Below, piece by piece: positions 42,837-49,911 of a stretch of DNA of 64,000 nt. The notes beneath the pieces are model-generated. The model did not search any database, was not told where the DNA came from, and worked only from the letters and a program-made list of their open reading frames with translations. The DNA lies in NCBI RefSeq assembly GCF_016937515.1, contig NZ_JAFHKM010000002.1:1173001-1237000 (forward strand), in the 5' to 3' direction. The translations under genes and the position numbers were made by a program. Origin of the DNA: Cohnella algarum. GTDB taxonomy: Bacteria > Bacillota > Bacilli > Paenibacillales > Paenibacillaceae. The first letter of the stretch is position 1; each line of letters starts with the position of its first letter.

Positions 42837-43807
42837 ATGATGAAGAGAGGGTTGTACACCGCAATCGGTCTCGTGTTGATAGCGATCGGCTGCGTGGCGC
42901 TTTATAACATGTTGAATGAAAAACCCGAAGAGGATTTTCGCCATGAGTGGCGTTTCGAGGCTGGCGAGCTTCGCGATTTGGCCATCGAGGGCGATTCCCG
43001 CGGGCTCAACGTCAAATACGAGGCAAGCGGGGACGGAACGGAATCGGTAAGCATCGAGGGCAGGGCCGACGGGGATGTCGTCGATCGAATCAAGCAAGCG
43101 AAGCTGCGGGACGGCCGGCTCGCCATCGACACGGATCCGGAATCTTTCCGGATCGGGATCTTCGACTGGGGCGATTGGAATAGCATAAACGACCGCTTCA
43201 CAATCACGGTCAAGCTGGCCGATCCGGACGCCTTGGAGAAGCTTGAGGTGGAGAGCGATTCGGGAGGCGTGCAAATCGAAGGACTGTCCGCATCTTCGGC
43301 AAGCGTTTCGACGGAGTCCGGAAGCATCCGGATGTACGATTTCAAAGGCGAACGGCTGGAGGTCGAAGCGGACTCCGGCAGCATTCGGGGGAACGGATCG
43401 AAGCCGACCTCGCGGTGGCCGCCCAATCCGGGAGCGTCAAACTGCAGGACGTCAAAGGAGAACGCCTGACGGCCAAATCGGACTCCGGAAGCATTCAGGC
43501 GGAGCGGATCGAGGCCGAGCTCGAGGTTTCCTCCGACTCCGGCAGCATTCAATTTCAGGGGCTGACGGGCAAAAGCGCCATCTCGTCCGATTCGGGGAGC
43601 GTCCGCCTGGATAAGCTCGACGACTCCGACGCCGATATCAAGACGGAATCCGGAAGCGTCAAAATCGACCTCCCCGCGTCGTTCGCCGGCTTTTACGACC
43701 TGCAAAGCGATTCCGGATCGATTCGGGCTCCGGAGTCGAAACGGGAGACGAACGGCTATATAAAGGTAAGGACGGATAGCGGAAGCATTCGCGTCGACGA
43801 AAAATAA
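42837..43807 (+). CDS. DUF4097-type membrane-anchored beta-repeat protein, frameshifted
   Basis: Product of about 323 residues if the frame is repaired. One TM helix near the N-terminus (GLYTAIGLVLIAIGCVALYNML) is followed by a beta-helical domain of about 12 turns with the recurring motif (D/E)SGSI/V, for example ESGSIRMYDFKGERLEVEADSGSI. Two frames join at a G-run (43387-43391) with five Gs where six would give SIRGERIEADLAV. The ATG at 42837 has AGGAGG 9 nt upstream. The function of this putative adhesin family is unknown. The break looks like a missing base. Confidence 0.82.
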
Positions 43808-43860
43808 GTTCCGGGCACGACGGGCCGGATACGATTGAATTTGTTCCGGAGGGATCGAGT

Positions 43861-44616
43861 ATGAGTACGGTTTGGACTTTAGCGGAAAATGGCTGGCTTG
43901 CGTTGACGGCGTTGTTCGGATGGCTTGCGGCCGCGGGCGCCGCAGGACTTCGTCATGGCGGAAGCGCCGAGCGCGTGCGGCGAAAAGCCCGCAAGCCGCT
44001 CGTCCGAAGCGCCTGGCTGCTGTTCTCTATCGCCGGAGCCGTCAGTGCGGCGCTGCTCAACTGGAAGGCCGCCGGCTGGCCGGCGGCGCAGGATGCCCTC
44101 ACGCTGCGGCTGCCGCTCGTGCTGCTCCCCGCCCTGCTGGCCGCATCCGTTTCGTTTCCGCGCATCGCCCGCACCCGATGGCCCTCGGCCGCCGCAGCCA
44201 AGCGCGAGACGGGCGGCGCCGAATGGCGGGCCGTTCATCTCGCCCATCCGCTCGTGGTCGTCCCTTACCAGGCGACCGCTCTCGGAGCGTTGGCGGCGTT
44301 GTGCCATTCGGTGCTCGCGCCGCTGACGCCCGGGCCGCTGCTAGCGCTCGCGCCCGTCGCCGGAGCGGTTTTTCTCGTCGCCGCGCTTTATTTGCTCCAA
44401 CTAAAAAAGTGCAACCGGCACCGGCATCCCGAAGTTCGCCATTCCGTGCTCCCGCCCCTGCTGAGACGCGCGCTGGGCGTCCTGACCGTAGCCGGCGCCG
44501 CCGTCGGCATGTGCATCCTGTACGGAACGCATATCAACCACTCGCCCGTCGAGCTCGCCCTGACCGCCGAAAACGGGCGCGCCCCGGCAATCGGGGCGGC
44601 GGACGGCCCCCGCTGA
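43861..44616 (+). CDS. polytopic membrane protein, unknown
   Basis: A 251-residue Ala/Leu-rich protein with five or six predicted TM helices (GWLALTALFGWLAAAGAAGL, AWLLFSIAGAVSAALL, LLALAPVAGAVFLVAALYLL, ALGVLTVAGAAVGMCILYG). CCGGAGGG precedes the ATG 54 nt after the DUF4097 gene, so the two probably form an operon. No family is recognised. Confidence 0.7.
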   Translation: MSTVWTLAENGWLALTALFGWLAAAGAAGLRHGGSAERVRRKARKPLVRSAWLLFSIAGAVSAALLNWKAAGWPAAQDALTLRLPLVLLPALLAASVSFPRIARTRWPSAAAAKRETGGAEWRAVHLAHPLVVVPYQATALGALAALCHSVLAPLTPGPLLALAPVAGAVFLVAALYLLQLKKCNRHRHPEVRHSVLPPLLRRALGVLTVAGAAVGMCILYGTHINHSPVELALTAENGRAPAIGAADGPR

Positions 44617-44696
44617 CGTCTATTCTTTCCGCCCTTACTGGCGAATATCGACAAAGTATGAGAGAATAAGCGTATATTGTTTTTTGGGGCTGAAAC

Positions 44697-45137
44697 GTGA
44701 CGAGGCATGAAGAAGTGGTCGAACTGTTTTCCATGGTACGGCGGCACTCCCGGATGTGGAGACAGGAATGGTCTAAAGACAATCCGCAGGATCTATCTTT
44801 AAGCCATGCGCAAACTTTGGACATTCTCGTTACGGAGGGACCTAAGCCCAGCACCTATTTGTCCCTATCCCTGGGCGTCACTTCCGGCGGCATGACGGTC
44901 ATCTCCGACAAGCTCGTCAAGATGGGGCTGGTCAGGCGCCTGAACGACGAGAAGGATCGCCGGGTGGTCATGCTGGAAATTACCGATGCCGGGAAAGCCG
45001 CGCACAAGGAACTGCAGGAGAAGCGGCTGTCCTTAATGGAGAAAATGTTCGCCCCCCTCGACGAATCGGAGCTTCATCAGATGGTGGATATTTACCGCAA
45101 ATTGATGAACGCATACGACGACGCGTTCAATAAATAA
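44697..45137 (+). CDS. MarR-family transcriptional regulator
   Basis: A 146-residue winged-helix regulator starting with GTG. The core has LSLSHAQTLDILVTEG, LSLSLGVTSGGMTVISDKLVKMGLVRR and the wing LNDEKDRRVVMLEITDAG. It stands alone between the membrane-protein gene and a bidirectional terminator; no obvious target gene is adjacent in the same orientation. The ribosome site (GGGGCTG) is weak. Confidence 0.88.
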   Translation: MTRHEEVVELFSMVRRHSRMWRQEWSKDNPQDLSLSHAQTLDILVTEGPKPSTYLSLSLGVTSGGMTVISDKLVKMGLVRRLNDEKDRRVVMLEITDAGKAAHKELQEKRLSLMEKMFAPLDESELHQMVDIYRKLMNAYDDAFNK

Positions 45138-45206
45138 GTCGTGCGCGCGAGGCCGGAACGGCCGGGCAGCCAAAGCATTTGCCGTCTAATTCCTGTCTTA
45201 AGACTG

Positions 45207-45254
45207 AAGGGGCCGTCCCTCAGGCCGATTTCGGCCTTTGGGACAGCCCCTTGT
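45207..45254. terminator. bidirectional terminator between the MarR gene and the ba3 oxidase operon
   Basis: AAGGGGC-GTCCC-AGGCCG pairs with CGGCCT-GGGAC-GCCCCTT around an ATTT loop, a long stem with small internal mismatches. It lies between convergent genes. Confidence 0.8.
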
Positions 45255-45266
45255 TTCGTATCGTTT

Positions 45267-46904
45267 TTACCACATGACGTAACCGGGCGAACCCGTTCCT
45301 CCCGTCATCATGCCGATCAGCGGGACGGTATAGGCGATCAGAATGAGCACGGCCGAAACCGCGATCCACAGCCCCCACCGCTCGAACAGTCTGGGCGTCC
45401 GCTCCGCCTCGTCGTAAACCTCACCGACCGGATATTCCGTTTCTCCTTTCGGGGATTGCAGCAACCCTACGACGACCCGGATCAGCACGAGCAGGCTGAT
45501 GAACAGAATGATGCCGCCGACCGCCATCGCGGTATGATACGGCATCCACAGCACCGCTTCGAGGCTGTCGTTGTACGTCGTGTAGTCCGTGCGGCGCGGA
45601 TCGCCGAGCAGGCCCGAGCCGTGCATCGAGCCGGACATGAACAGCATGCCGAGGCACCAAAGCACCGTCTGCACGATGCCCAGCTTGTTCATTCCCGCCG
45701 TCAGCGTGCGACCGGTCACGGCCGGGATCAGCCAGTAGCCGATGCCGAAAAACGTAAGCGCGACGCTCGTCGCCACCGTCAAATGGAAGTGCCCGGTGAC
45801 CCACAGCGTATTGTGAACGACGGCGTTCATCTGGTGACTGGCGTTGATGAGACCGCCGGCCCCGGCCGGGATGAACACGAGCATGCCCATAAACGGCGCG
45901 AAAAATCGGACGTCTTTCCAGGGGAGCTTGCGCACCCAGCCGAACAGTCCCGTCGAGCCCTTGGCCCGGCCGCTGAGCTCGAAGGTGGCGAACAGCGAAA
46001 ATGCCGTAATGAGCGTCGGCACGACGACCATGAAGGTCAGCACGACCTGCAGGAACTTCCAGAAGGGCGAAATGCCGGGCTCCATCAGCTGATGGTGGAA
46101 GCCGACCGGGATCGAGAACAGCAGCAGCAAAATGAACGACAGCCGCGCGAGCGCGTCGCTGTAGATTTTTCCGCCGATGATTTTCGGGATGATGACATAC
46201 CAGCACATATACGCCGGCATAAGCCAGAAATAGACGAGCGGATGCCCGAAATACCAGAACAGCGTCCGGCTTAGCAAGACGTTGATCGTTTCCGTCCAGC
46301 CGAACGACCACGGAATGAACTGCAGCAGCACCGTCGCCGCCACGCCGAGCGTCGCGATCTGCCACATGAGCATCGTCACGACCGCCATAAAGGCCAGCAG
46401 CGGGGACAGCTTGCCCCGGTTCTCCTTCCGCCACCCTCGGTATTGCGCGAACACGCCGTAGCCGCTGATCCAGCTGCCGACGACGAGCAGCACGAGCGCG
46501 ATGTAGAAGAACGGAGAGGCTTTGAGCGGCGCATAGAAGGTATACAGCACCGTCGCCTTGTTCAGCAAAATCATGACCGTGCCGAGCAGCGTCCCCGCCC
46601 CCATCAGGAAGAAGCCGATCCAGCCCATCCTGCGGGCAGCGTCGCCAAGCTTGCCGCCGAGCGTGCGGCTGACCGCCGAATACAAAAATCCGATGATGAA
46701 AAACGTGGTGAACACGAGCGCCATCAGCACGCCGTGGGCCGTCAGCAGCTGATAGTAGCCGATGCCGGCCGGCAGCGTAATGGAGCCGCTTTTGACCATG
46801 CTTTGAAGCATGCCGCAAACACCTCCAAGCAGCAGTGCTCCGTAAGCGAACAGCAGGTGGGCAAGCACGAGCTTGCCGTCCTTGCGGTCGAATGTCGAAT
46901 TCAT
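45267..46904 (-). CDS. ba3-type cytochrome c oxidase subunit I
   Basis: A 545-residue catalytic subunit of a B-type heme-copper oxidase. Segments include YYQLLTAHGVLMALVFTTFFIIGFL (heme ligand His), WYFGHPLVYFWLMPAYMCWYVI (Cu(B) His and Tyr), and HNTLWVTGHFHLTVATSVALTF. Length and the HPLVYFWLMP signature match CbaA/ba3 rather than the A-type cyoB 5 kb away. It follows the Cu(A) subunit II gene. Enzymes of this class have high oxygen affinity. Confidence 0.94.
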   Translation of the reverse strand: MNSTFDRKDGKLVLAHLLFAYGALLLGGVCGMLQSMVKSGSITLPAGIGYYQLLTAHGVLMALVFTTFFIIGFLYSAVSRTLGGKLGDAARRMGWIGFFLMGAGTLLGTVMILLNKATVLYTFYAPLKASPFFYIALVLLVVGSWISGYGVFAQYRGWRKENRGKLSPLLAFMAVVTMLMWQIATLGVAATVLLQFIPWSFGWTETINVLLSRTLFWYFGHPLVYFWLMPAYMCWYVIIPKIIGGKIYSDALARLSFILLLLFSIPVGFHHQLMEPGISPFWKFLQVVLTFMVVVPTLITAFSLFATFELSGRAKGSTGLFGWVRKLPWKDVRFFAPFMGMLVFIPAGAGGLINASHQMNAVVHNTLWVTGHFHLTVATSVALTFFGIGYWLIPAVTGRTLTAGMNKLGIVQTVLWCLGMLFMSGSMHGSGLLGDPRRTDYTTYNDSLEAVLWMPYHTAMAVGGIILFISLLVLIRVVVGLLQSPKGETEYPVGEVYDEAERTPRLFERWGLWIAVSAVLILIAYTVPLIGMMTGGTGSPGYVMW

Positions 46905-46925
46905 GGCTATCGTCCTTTCGGCCTG

Positions 46926-47399
46926 TTAGGTCACGACCAGCTTCGTGAACATCGCCTGATGTCCGGTCCCGCAATATTCGTTGCACAAAATGAGATACTC
47001 TCCCGGCTTGTCGAACGTGTACGACAAATGGCCGACCTCGCCGGGGATCGCCATCATGTTGACGATGGTGCCGGGGATTTGGAAGCCGTGCACGACGTCC
47101 GCGCTCGTAACGGTAAAGTTCACCGTCGACCCGGCCGGAACCTCGAGCGTGTCCGGGCTGTAGCCGAACGCGTAGGCGATCAGGACCGCGTCGTACTCTT
47201 TGTCTCCGATTTGCGTCAGGCCCGGCTTGTCGAACGGCGCGGTCTCGTCGAGCTTCGTCGGATCGACCGAATGCGAATGCTCGCCGATCGGCGTTCCCAG
47301 CCCCATCGAAAAGGCGGATACGCCCAGAATCAGCAAAAACAGCGCCAGCATCGACATGCCGAAAGCCAGCCATATTTTTTCCAGACGGTGAATATGCAT
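46926..47399 (-). CDS. ba3-type cytochrome c oxidase subunit II (Cu(A))
   Basis: A 157-residue subunit with a single N-terminal TM helix (IWLAFGMSMLALFLLILGVSAF) and an extracellular cupredoxin domain. The Cu(A) ligands are complete: His in VVHGFQIPG and C-x3-C-x3-H-x2-M in LCNEYCGTGHQAM, so it accepts electrons from cytochrome c. GGGAGGAG precedes the ATG. It is co-transcribed with subunit I and the small subunit. Confidence 0.95.
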   Translation of the reverse strand: MHIHRLEKIWLAFGMSMLALFLLILGVSAFSMGLGTPIGEHSHSVDPTKLDETAPFDKPGLTQIGDKEYDAVLIAYAFGYSPDTLEVPAGSTVNFTVTSADVVHGFQIPGTIVNMMAIPGEVGHLSYTFDKPGEYLILCNEYCGTGHQAMFTKLVVT

Positions 47400-47437
47400 G
47401 ATGCGCTCCTCCCGCTTCGCGCGATTATCGGTTCGGA

Positions 47438-47662
47438 TTAACTTCTATGAAGATACAGAACGAACACCGCCGCCCATGCCGCCGCCAGAAAAGCGCCCAG
47501 CAGCATGACGGAGACGAACGCCCCTTTCAAAGAAGCCGGTTCCGGAGGCTGAATCCCGGGTGTCGGCCCCTCCGGAGCCGCATCGCCCCGGTGCGTCGGA
47601 GCTCCCGATCCCGGTTCCTGCCGGTTCGGAATCGCGCCCTTGCCGGTCGCGGGTTGTGCCAT
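47438..47662 (-). CDS. small one-helix oxidase subunit (subunit IIa-like)
   Basis: A 74-residue protein with a polar Pro/Gly-rich N-terminus and one TM helix near the C-terminus (GAFVSVMLLGAFLAAAWAAVFVLYL). Such a short single-helix protein next to subunit II is typical of ba3 oxidases (CbaD/subunit IIa). ATG at MAQPATG is chosen because AAGGAGG lies 8 nt upstream. The identification rests on position and topology more than on sequence. Confidence 0.75.
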   Translation of the reverse strand: MAQPATGKGAIPNRQEPGSGAPTHRGDAAPEGPTPGIQPPEPASLKGAFVSVMLLGAFLAAAWAAVFVLYLHRS

Positions 47663-47686
47663 GTCCAACGCCTCCTTTCCGTTCGT

Positions 47687-48097
47687 TTATTCGACAATCA
47701 GCTTGCCGACCATGTCCGCGTGCCCCGTTCCGCACATCAGATCGCAGTAAAATTCGAATTCGCCCGCCTGATCGGCCGTAAACGAGATCGTCTTGCCCGC
47801 CTTCACCGTCTGCTCGTAGCCGTCGATTTTGAGCGTGTGGTTGCCCTGCTCGTTTTCCAGCGTCAATTCGATCGTCTGCCCTTTCGCCACCCGGATCTCG
47901 GGCTGATCGAACTTGAAGTTGCTCGCTTTGATCGTCACGGCTTTGACGTCCGAAGCGGCGGCCGACGAAGCCGACGGCGCCGAATCGTCCGCGGGCGCAT
48001 TCGCCTTCCGGTCTTCCCCTCCCCCGCATCCGGCGAGCAGCAGCGCCGCCGCCATCGTCCATACAGCCGCAGTCAAACCCCATTTTCTTGCCGCCAT
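47687..48097 (-). CDS. lipoprotein with a Cu(A)-type cupredoxin domain
   Basis: A 136-residue extracytoplasmic lipoprotein: signal peptide with lipobox LLLAGC, an Ala/Ser/Asp-rich linker, then a cupredoxin fold (VTIKASNFKFDQPEIRVAKGQTIELTLENEQGNHTL). It has a full second set of Cu(A) ligands: His in GNHTL and C-x3-C-x3-H-x2-M in YCDLMCGTGHADM. It is the first gene of the ba3 operon. It may be an auxiliary electron carrier or copper donor to subunit II. AAGGTGGAGG precedes the ATG. Confidence 0.88.
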   Translation of the reverse strand: MAARKWGLTAAVWTMAAALLLAGCGGGEDRKANAPADDSAPSASSAAASDVKAVTIKASNFKFDQPEIRVAKGQTIELTLENEQGNHTLKIDGYEQTVKAGKTISFTADQAGEFEFYCDLMCGTGHADMVGKLIVE

Positions 48098-48142
48098 TGA
48101 AATCCCTCCACCTTGATCGGTCCAAATTGGTGATCCGCGTTC

Positions 48143-48186
48143 ATCATAACGATTGCCGGCTTCCTGTCACTGTGAAAAAAATCACA
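48143..48186 (-). promoter_or_regulatory. FNR/CRP-type activator box and promoter of the ba3 oxidase operon
   Basis: TGTGA-N6-TCACA (48171-48186) is a perfect FNR/CRP-family palindrome. Directly downstream on the minus strand lie GTGACA, 16 nt, TATGAT. The box would be centred near -42 from the predicted start, the classic position for class II activation. The first ATG of the operon is about 40 nt further on. In Bacillales this sequence is the Fnr consensus, so oxygen limitation is the likely signal. Confidence 0.75.
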
Positions 48187-48291
48187 TGAACAAACGGCGG
48201 GATTGAACATTGTGTGAAAAACAAAAAACCGCCGCCGCGGAGCGCGGGACGGGTCAGACGGGTTTGACGGCGTTGCGGTTCGATTCGGCGT

Positions 48292-49050
48292 TCAGCCGCC
48301 GTAGCCCGGCGGCGTCGGATAGTAGTAGCCCGGATAAGCGCGGGGCACGTCGTACGGAGAGTAAGCGGGCTGCGCTTGCAGCCACGCGTTCGGATAAGCG
48401 TAACCGACGGGAAAACCGGACGCGAACGGCTGGCCTTGGAACGGTTCGGACAGCGCCTGGGGCTGCGGTTGGGCCGGTTGTCCTTGAACCGGCGGCTTCT
48501 CTGCCCCATCGCGTCTTTGGCAATCGGCCGGCGGCCCGATGACGACCGTTTGCTTGATCGGGGCGATCGCCTCTTGATACTCGGCCTCGTTCAGGCAATA
48601 CGTGTGGGCCATCACGCTCGCGGGCGTCAGACGCAGCATATCCGACGCGAAAATCGCATCGGGCACCGGAGCATCGAAAATGGCCAGCAAGTGCGTATTG
48701 TCCTCGGTCGCCATTTCGTAATGCCACCAGCCTTGCGGGACGTTGGCCACTTCGCCGGGTTTGATCGCGAAGTTCAGCAGCTTTTTCGTGAACGGGTTGA
48801 TCAGGGAGACGATGGCGCCTCCCGCCATGCAGTAGACCAGTTCGGAAGCGTTCTGGTGAATGTGGGGCTCGACCACGTTGCTTTTGCTCAGGAAAATGTC
48901 GAGCAGCGACACGTTGCCGAGCGTGTTCAGCTGGTTGATCGAGAGCGAGTTGATATAATTTTGCTCGTCCTTTTTGAACAGAGGGTTTTCGTCGAGATCG
49001 TAAGTAAATTGCACGGACGGAGCGGTGAAGTCCATGTACGATACCGCCAC
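48292..49050 (-). CDS. cupin-domain protein with Pro/Gln/Tyr-rich tail
   Basis: A 252-residue protein. Residues ~1-160 form a single cupin related to bacterial oxalate-decarboxylase-type cupins, with metal-ligand motif EPHIHQNASELVYCMAGGA and second motif VPQGWWHYEMATEDNTHLLAIF. Residues ~175-252 form a low-complexity tail rich in Pro, Gln and Tyr (YAYPNAWLQAQPAYSPYDVP), reminiscent of spore-coat proteins. There is no signal peptide. Coat association is inference, and the enzymatic activity is undetermined. Confidence 0.82.
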   Translation of the reverse strand: MAVSYMDFTAPSVQFTYDLDENPLFKKDEQNYINSLSINQLNTLGNVSLLDIFLSKSNVVEPHIHQNASELVYCMAGGAIVSLINPFTKKLLNFAIKPGEVANVPQGWWHYEMATEDNTHLLAIFDAPVPDAIFASDMLRLTPASVMAHTYCLNEAEYQEAIAPIKQTVVIGPPADCQRRDGAEKPPVQGQPAQPQPQALSEPFQGQPFASGFPVGYAYPNAWLQAQPAYSPYDVPRAYPGYYYPTPPGYGG

Positions 49051-49218
49051 TTGCGAGCCACCTTTCGGATAGGATAGGCGCGAACCTATCGATATCGTAT
49101 GTGGCTGCCCGCCGGAAGGTTCGCTTATCGCCGATTCGCGTCGCCGCCGCTATCGCTCGCCGCGTCCTGCCTCTCGTCTCCTTGAGCCTCAGGCCCGGGG
49201 GCGCAAGGGCTTGTCCGC

Positions 49219-49578
49219 TTACGCCTGCGGAGAGCCCGTTTGCTTTTGATATTTTTCCCCCCAGGACTTCATCTGCATGACGAGAGGAACGAGGGAACGG
49301 CCCAGCTCCGACAGCCTGTAGCCTACGCGCGGCGGGATTTCCTGATAAACGATGCGGTCGATGATGCCGTTTTTTTCGAGGTCGCGCAGCTGCAGGGTCA
49401 GCATCCGCTGCGTAATGCCGGGCATCTGCCTGCGCAGCTGGTTGAAGCGGATTTCGCCTTCGATCAAATGATAAAGGATGATGCCCTTCCATTTGCCGCC
49501 GATAATTTGCACCGTCGTTTCAACGGCTATTTCAGGCCACTTGCGGGCCGTTTCTTCTTTTTCCATCAGCTTGCCCAT
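49219..49578 (-). CDS. HxlR-family transcriptional regulator
   Basis: A 119-residue winged-helix regulator with the family core VQIIGGKWKGIILYHLIEGEIRFNQLRRQMPGITQRMLTLQLRDLEKNGII and YQEIPPRVGYRLSELGRSL. GGGAGGATCC precedes the ATG. HxlR proteins usually control an adjacent detoxification gene. Here the neighbours are a same-strand cupin gene 170 nt downstream and a divergent LTA-synthase-like gene, so the target is unclear. Confidence 0.9.
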   Translation of the reverse strand: MGKLMEKEETARKWPEIAVETTVQIIGGKWKGIILYHLIEGEIRFNQLRRQMPGITQRMLTLQLRDLEKNGIIDRIVYQEIPPRVGYRLSELGRSLVPLVMQMKSWGEKYQKQTGSPQA

Positions 49579-49911
49579 AGGATCCTCCCGCTTTCGGTAT
49601 ATAGAATGGTTCTACAATCCTTTTTAACACTTTCCGCTGAACAAATTCTGAAAAAACGGCCGGAAGCCGATCGAAAATCCCGAGAAATTACGATTTTTAA
49701 CAAATCTTAATCCTAAAAGCGCCAATGTTTCCGCAACACTCCTTTGACATTGACTGCCGGTAGCCGCATAATGTTAATGCATGATTACGGTATTGTAAAA
49801 TTGTTGAATATTTATAGAAGAGCAGGCGATTCGAGTTTTCGGCCTGTATTTAAGGTTGGGAACGCAAGTTCGCACATCTCTCGTCCGTTTTAGGAGAAAG
49901 GAAGGGTTATC
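49579..49911. other. divergent regulatory region between HxlR and the LTA-synthase-like gene
   Basis: No gene is visible in this 333-nt stretch. It contains a sigma-A promoter for the plus-strand gene and a leader of about 130 nt. AGAATGG-TTCTA-type sequence near 49605 lies close to the HxlR start and could be an operator. No further structure is recognised. Confidence 0.5.
49745..49773 (+). promoter_or_regulatory. sigma-A promoter of the LTA-synthase-like gene
   Basis: TTGACA, 17 nt, CATAAT. The predicted leader is about 130 nt long. A second TTGACT directly follows the first hexamer and would pair with GTTAAT; the first combination is better. Confidence 0.65.
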
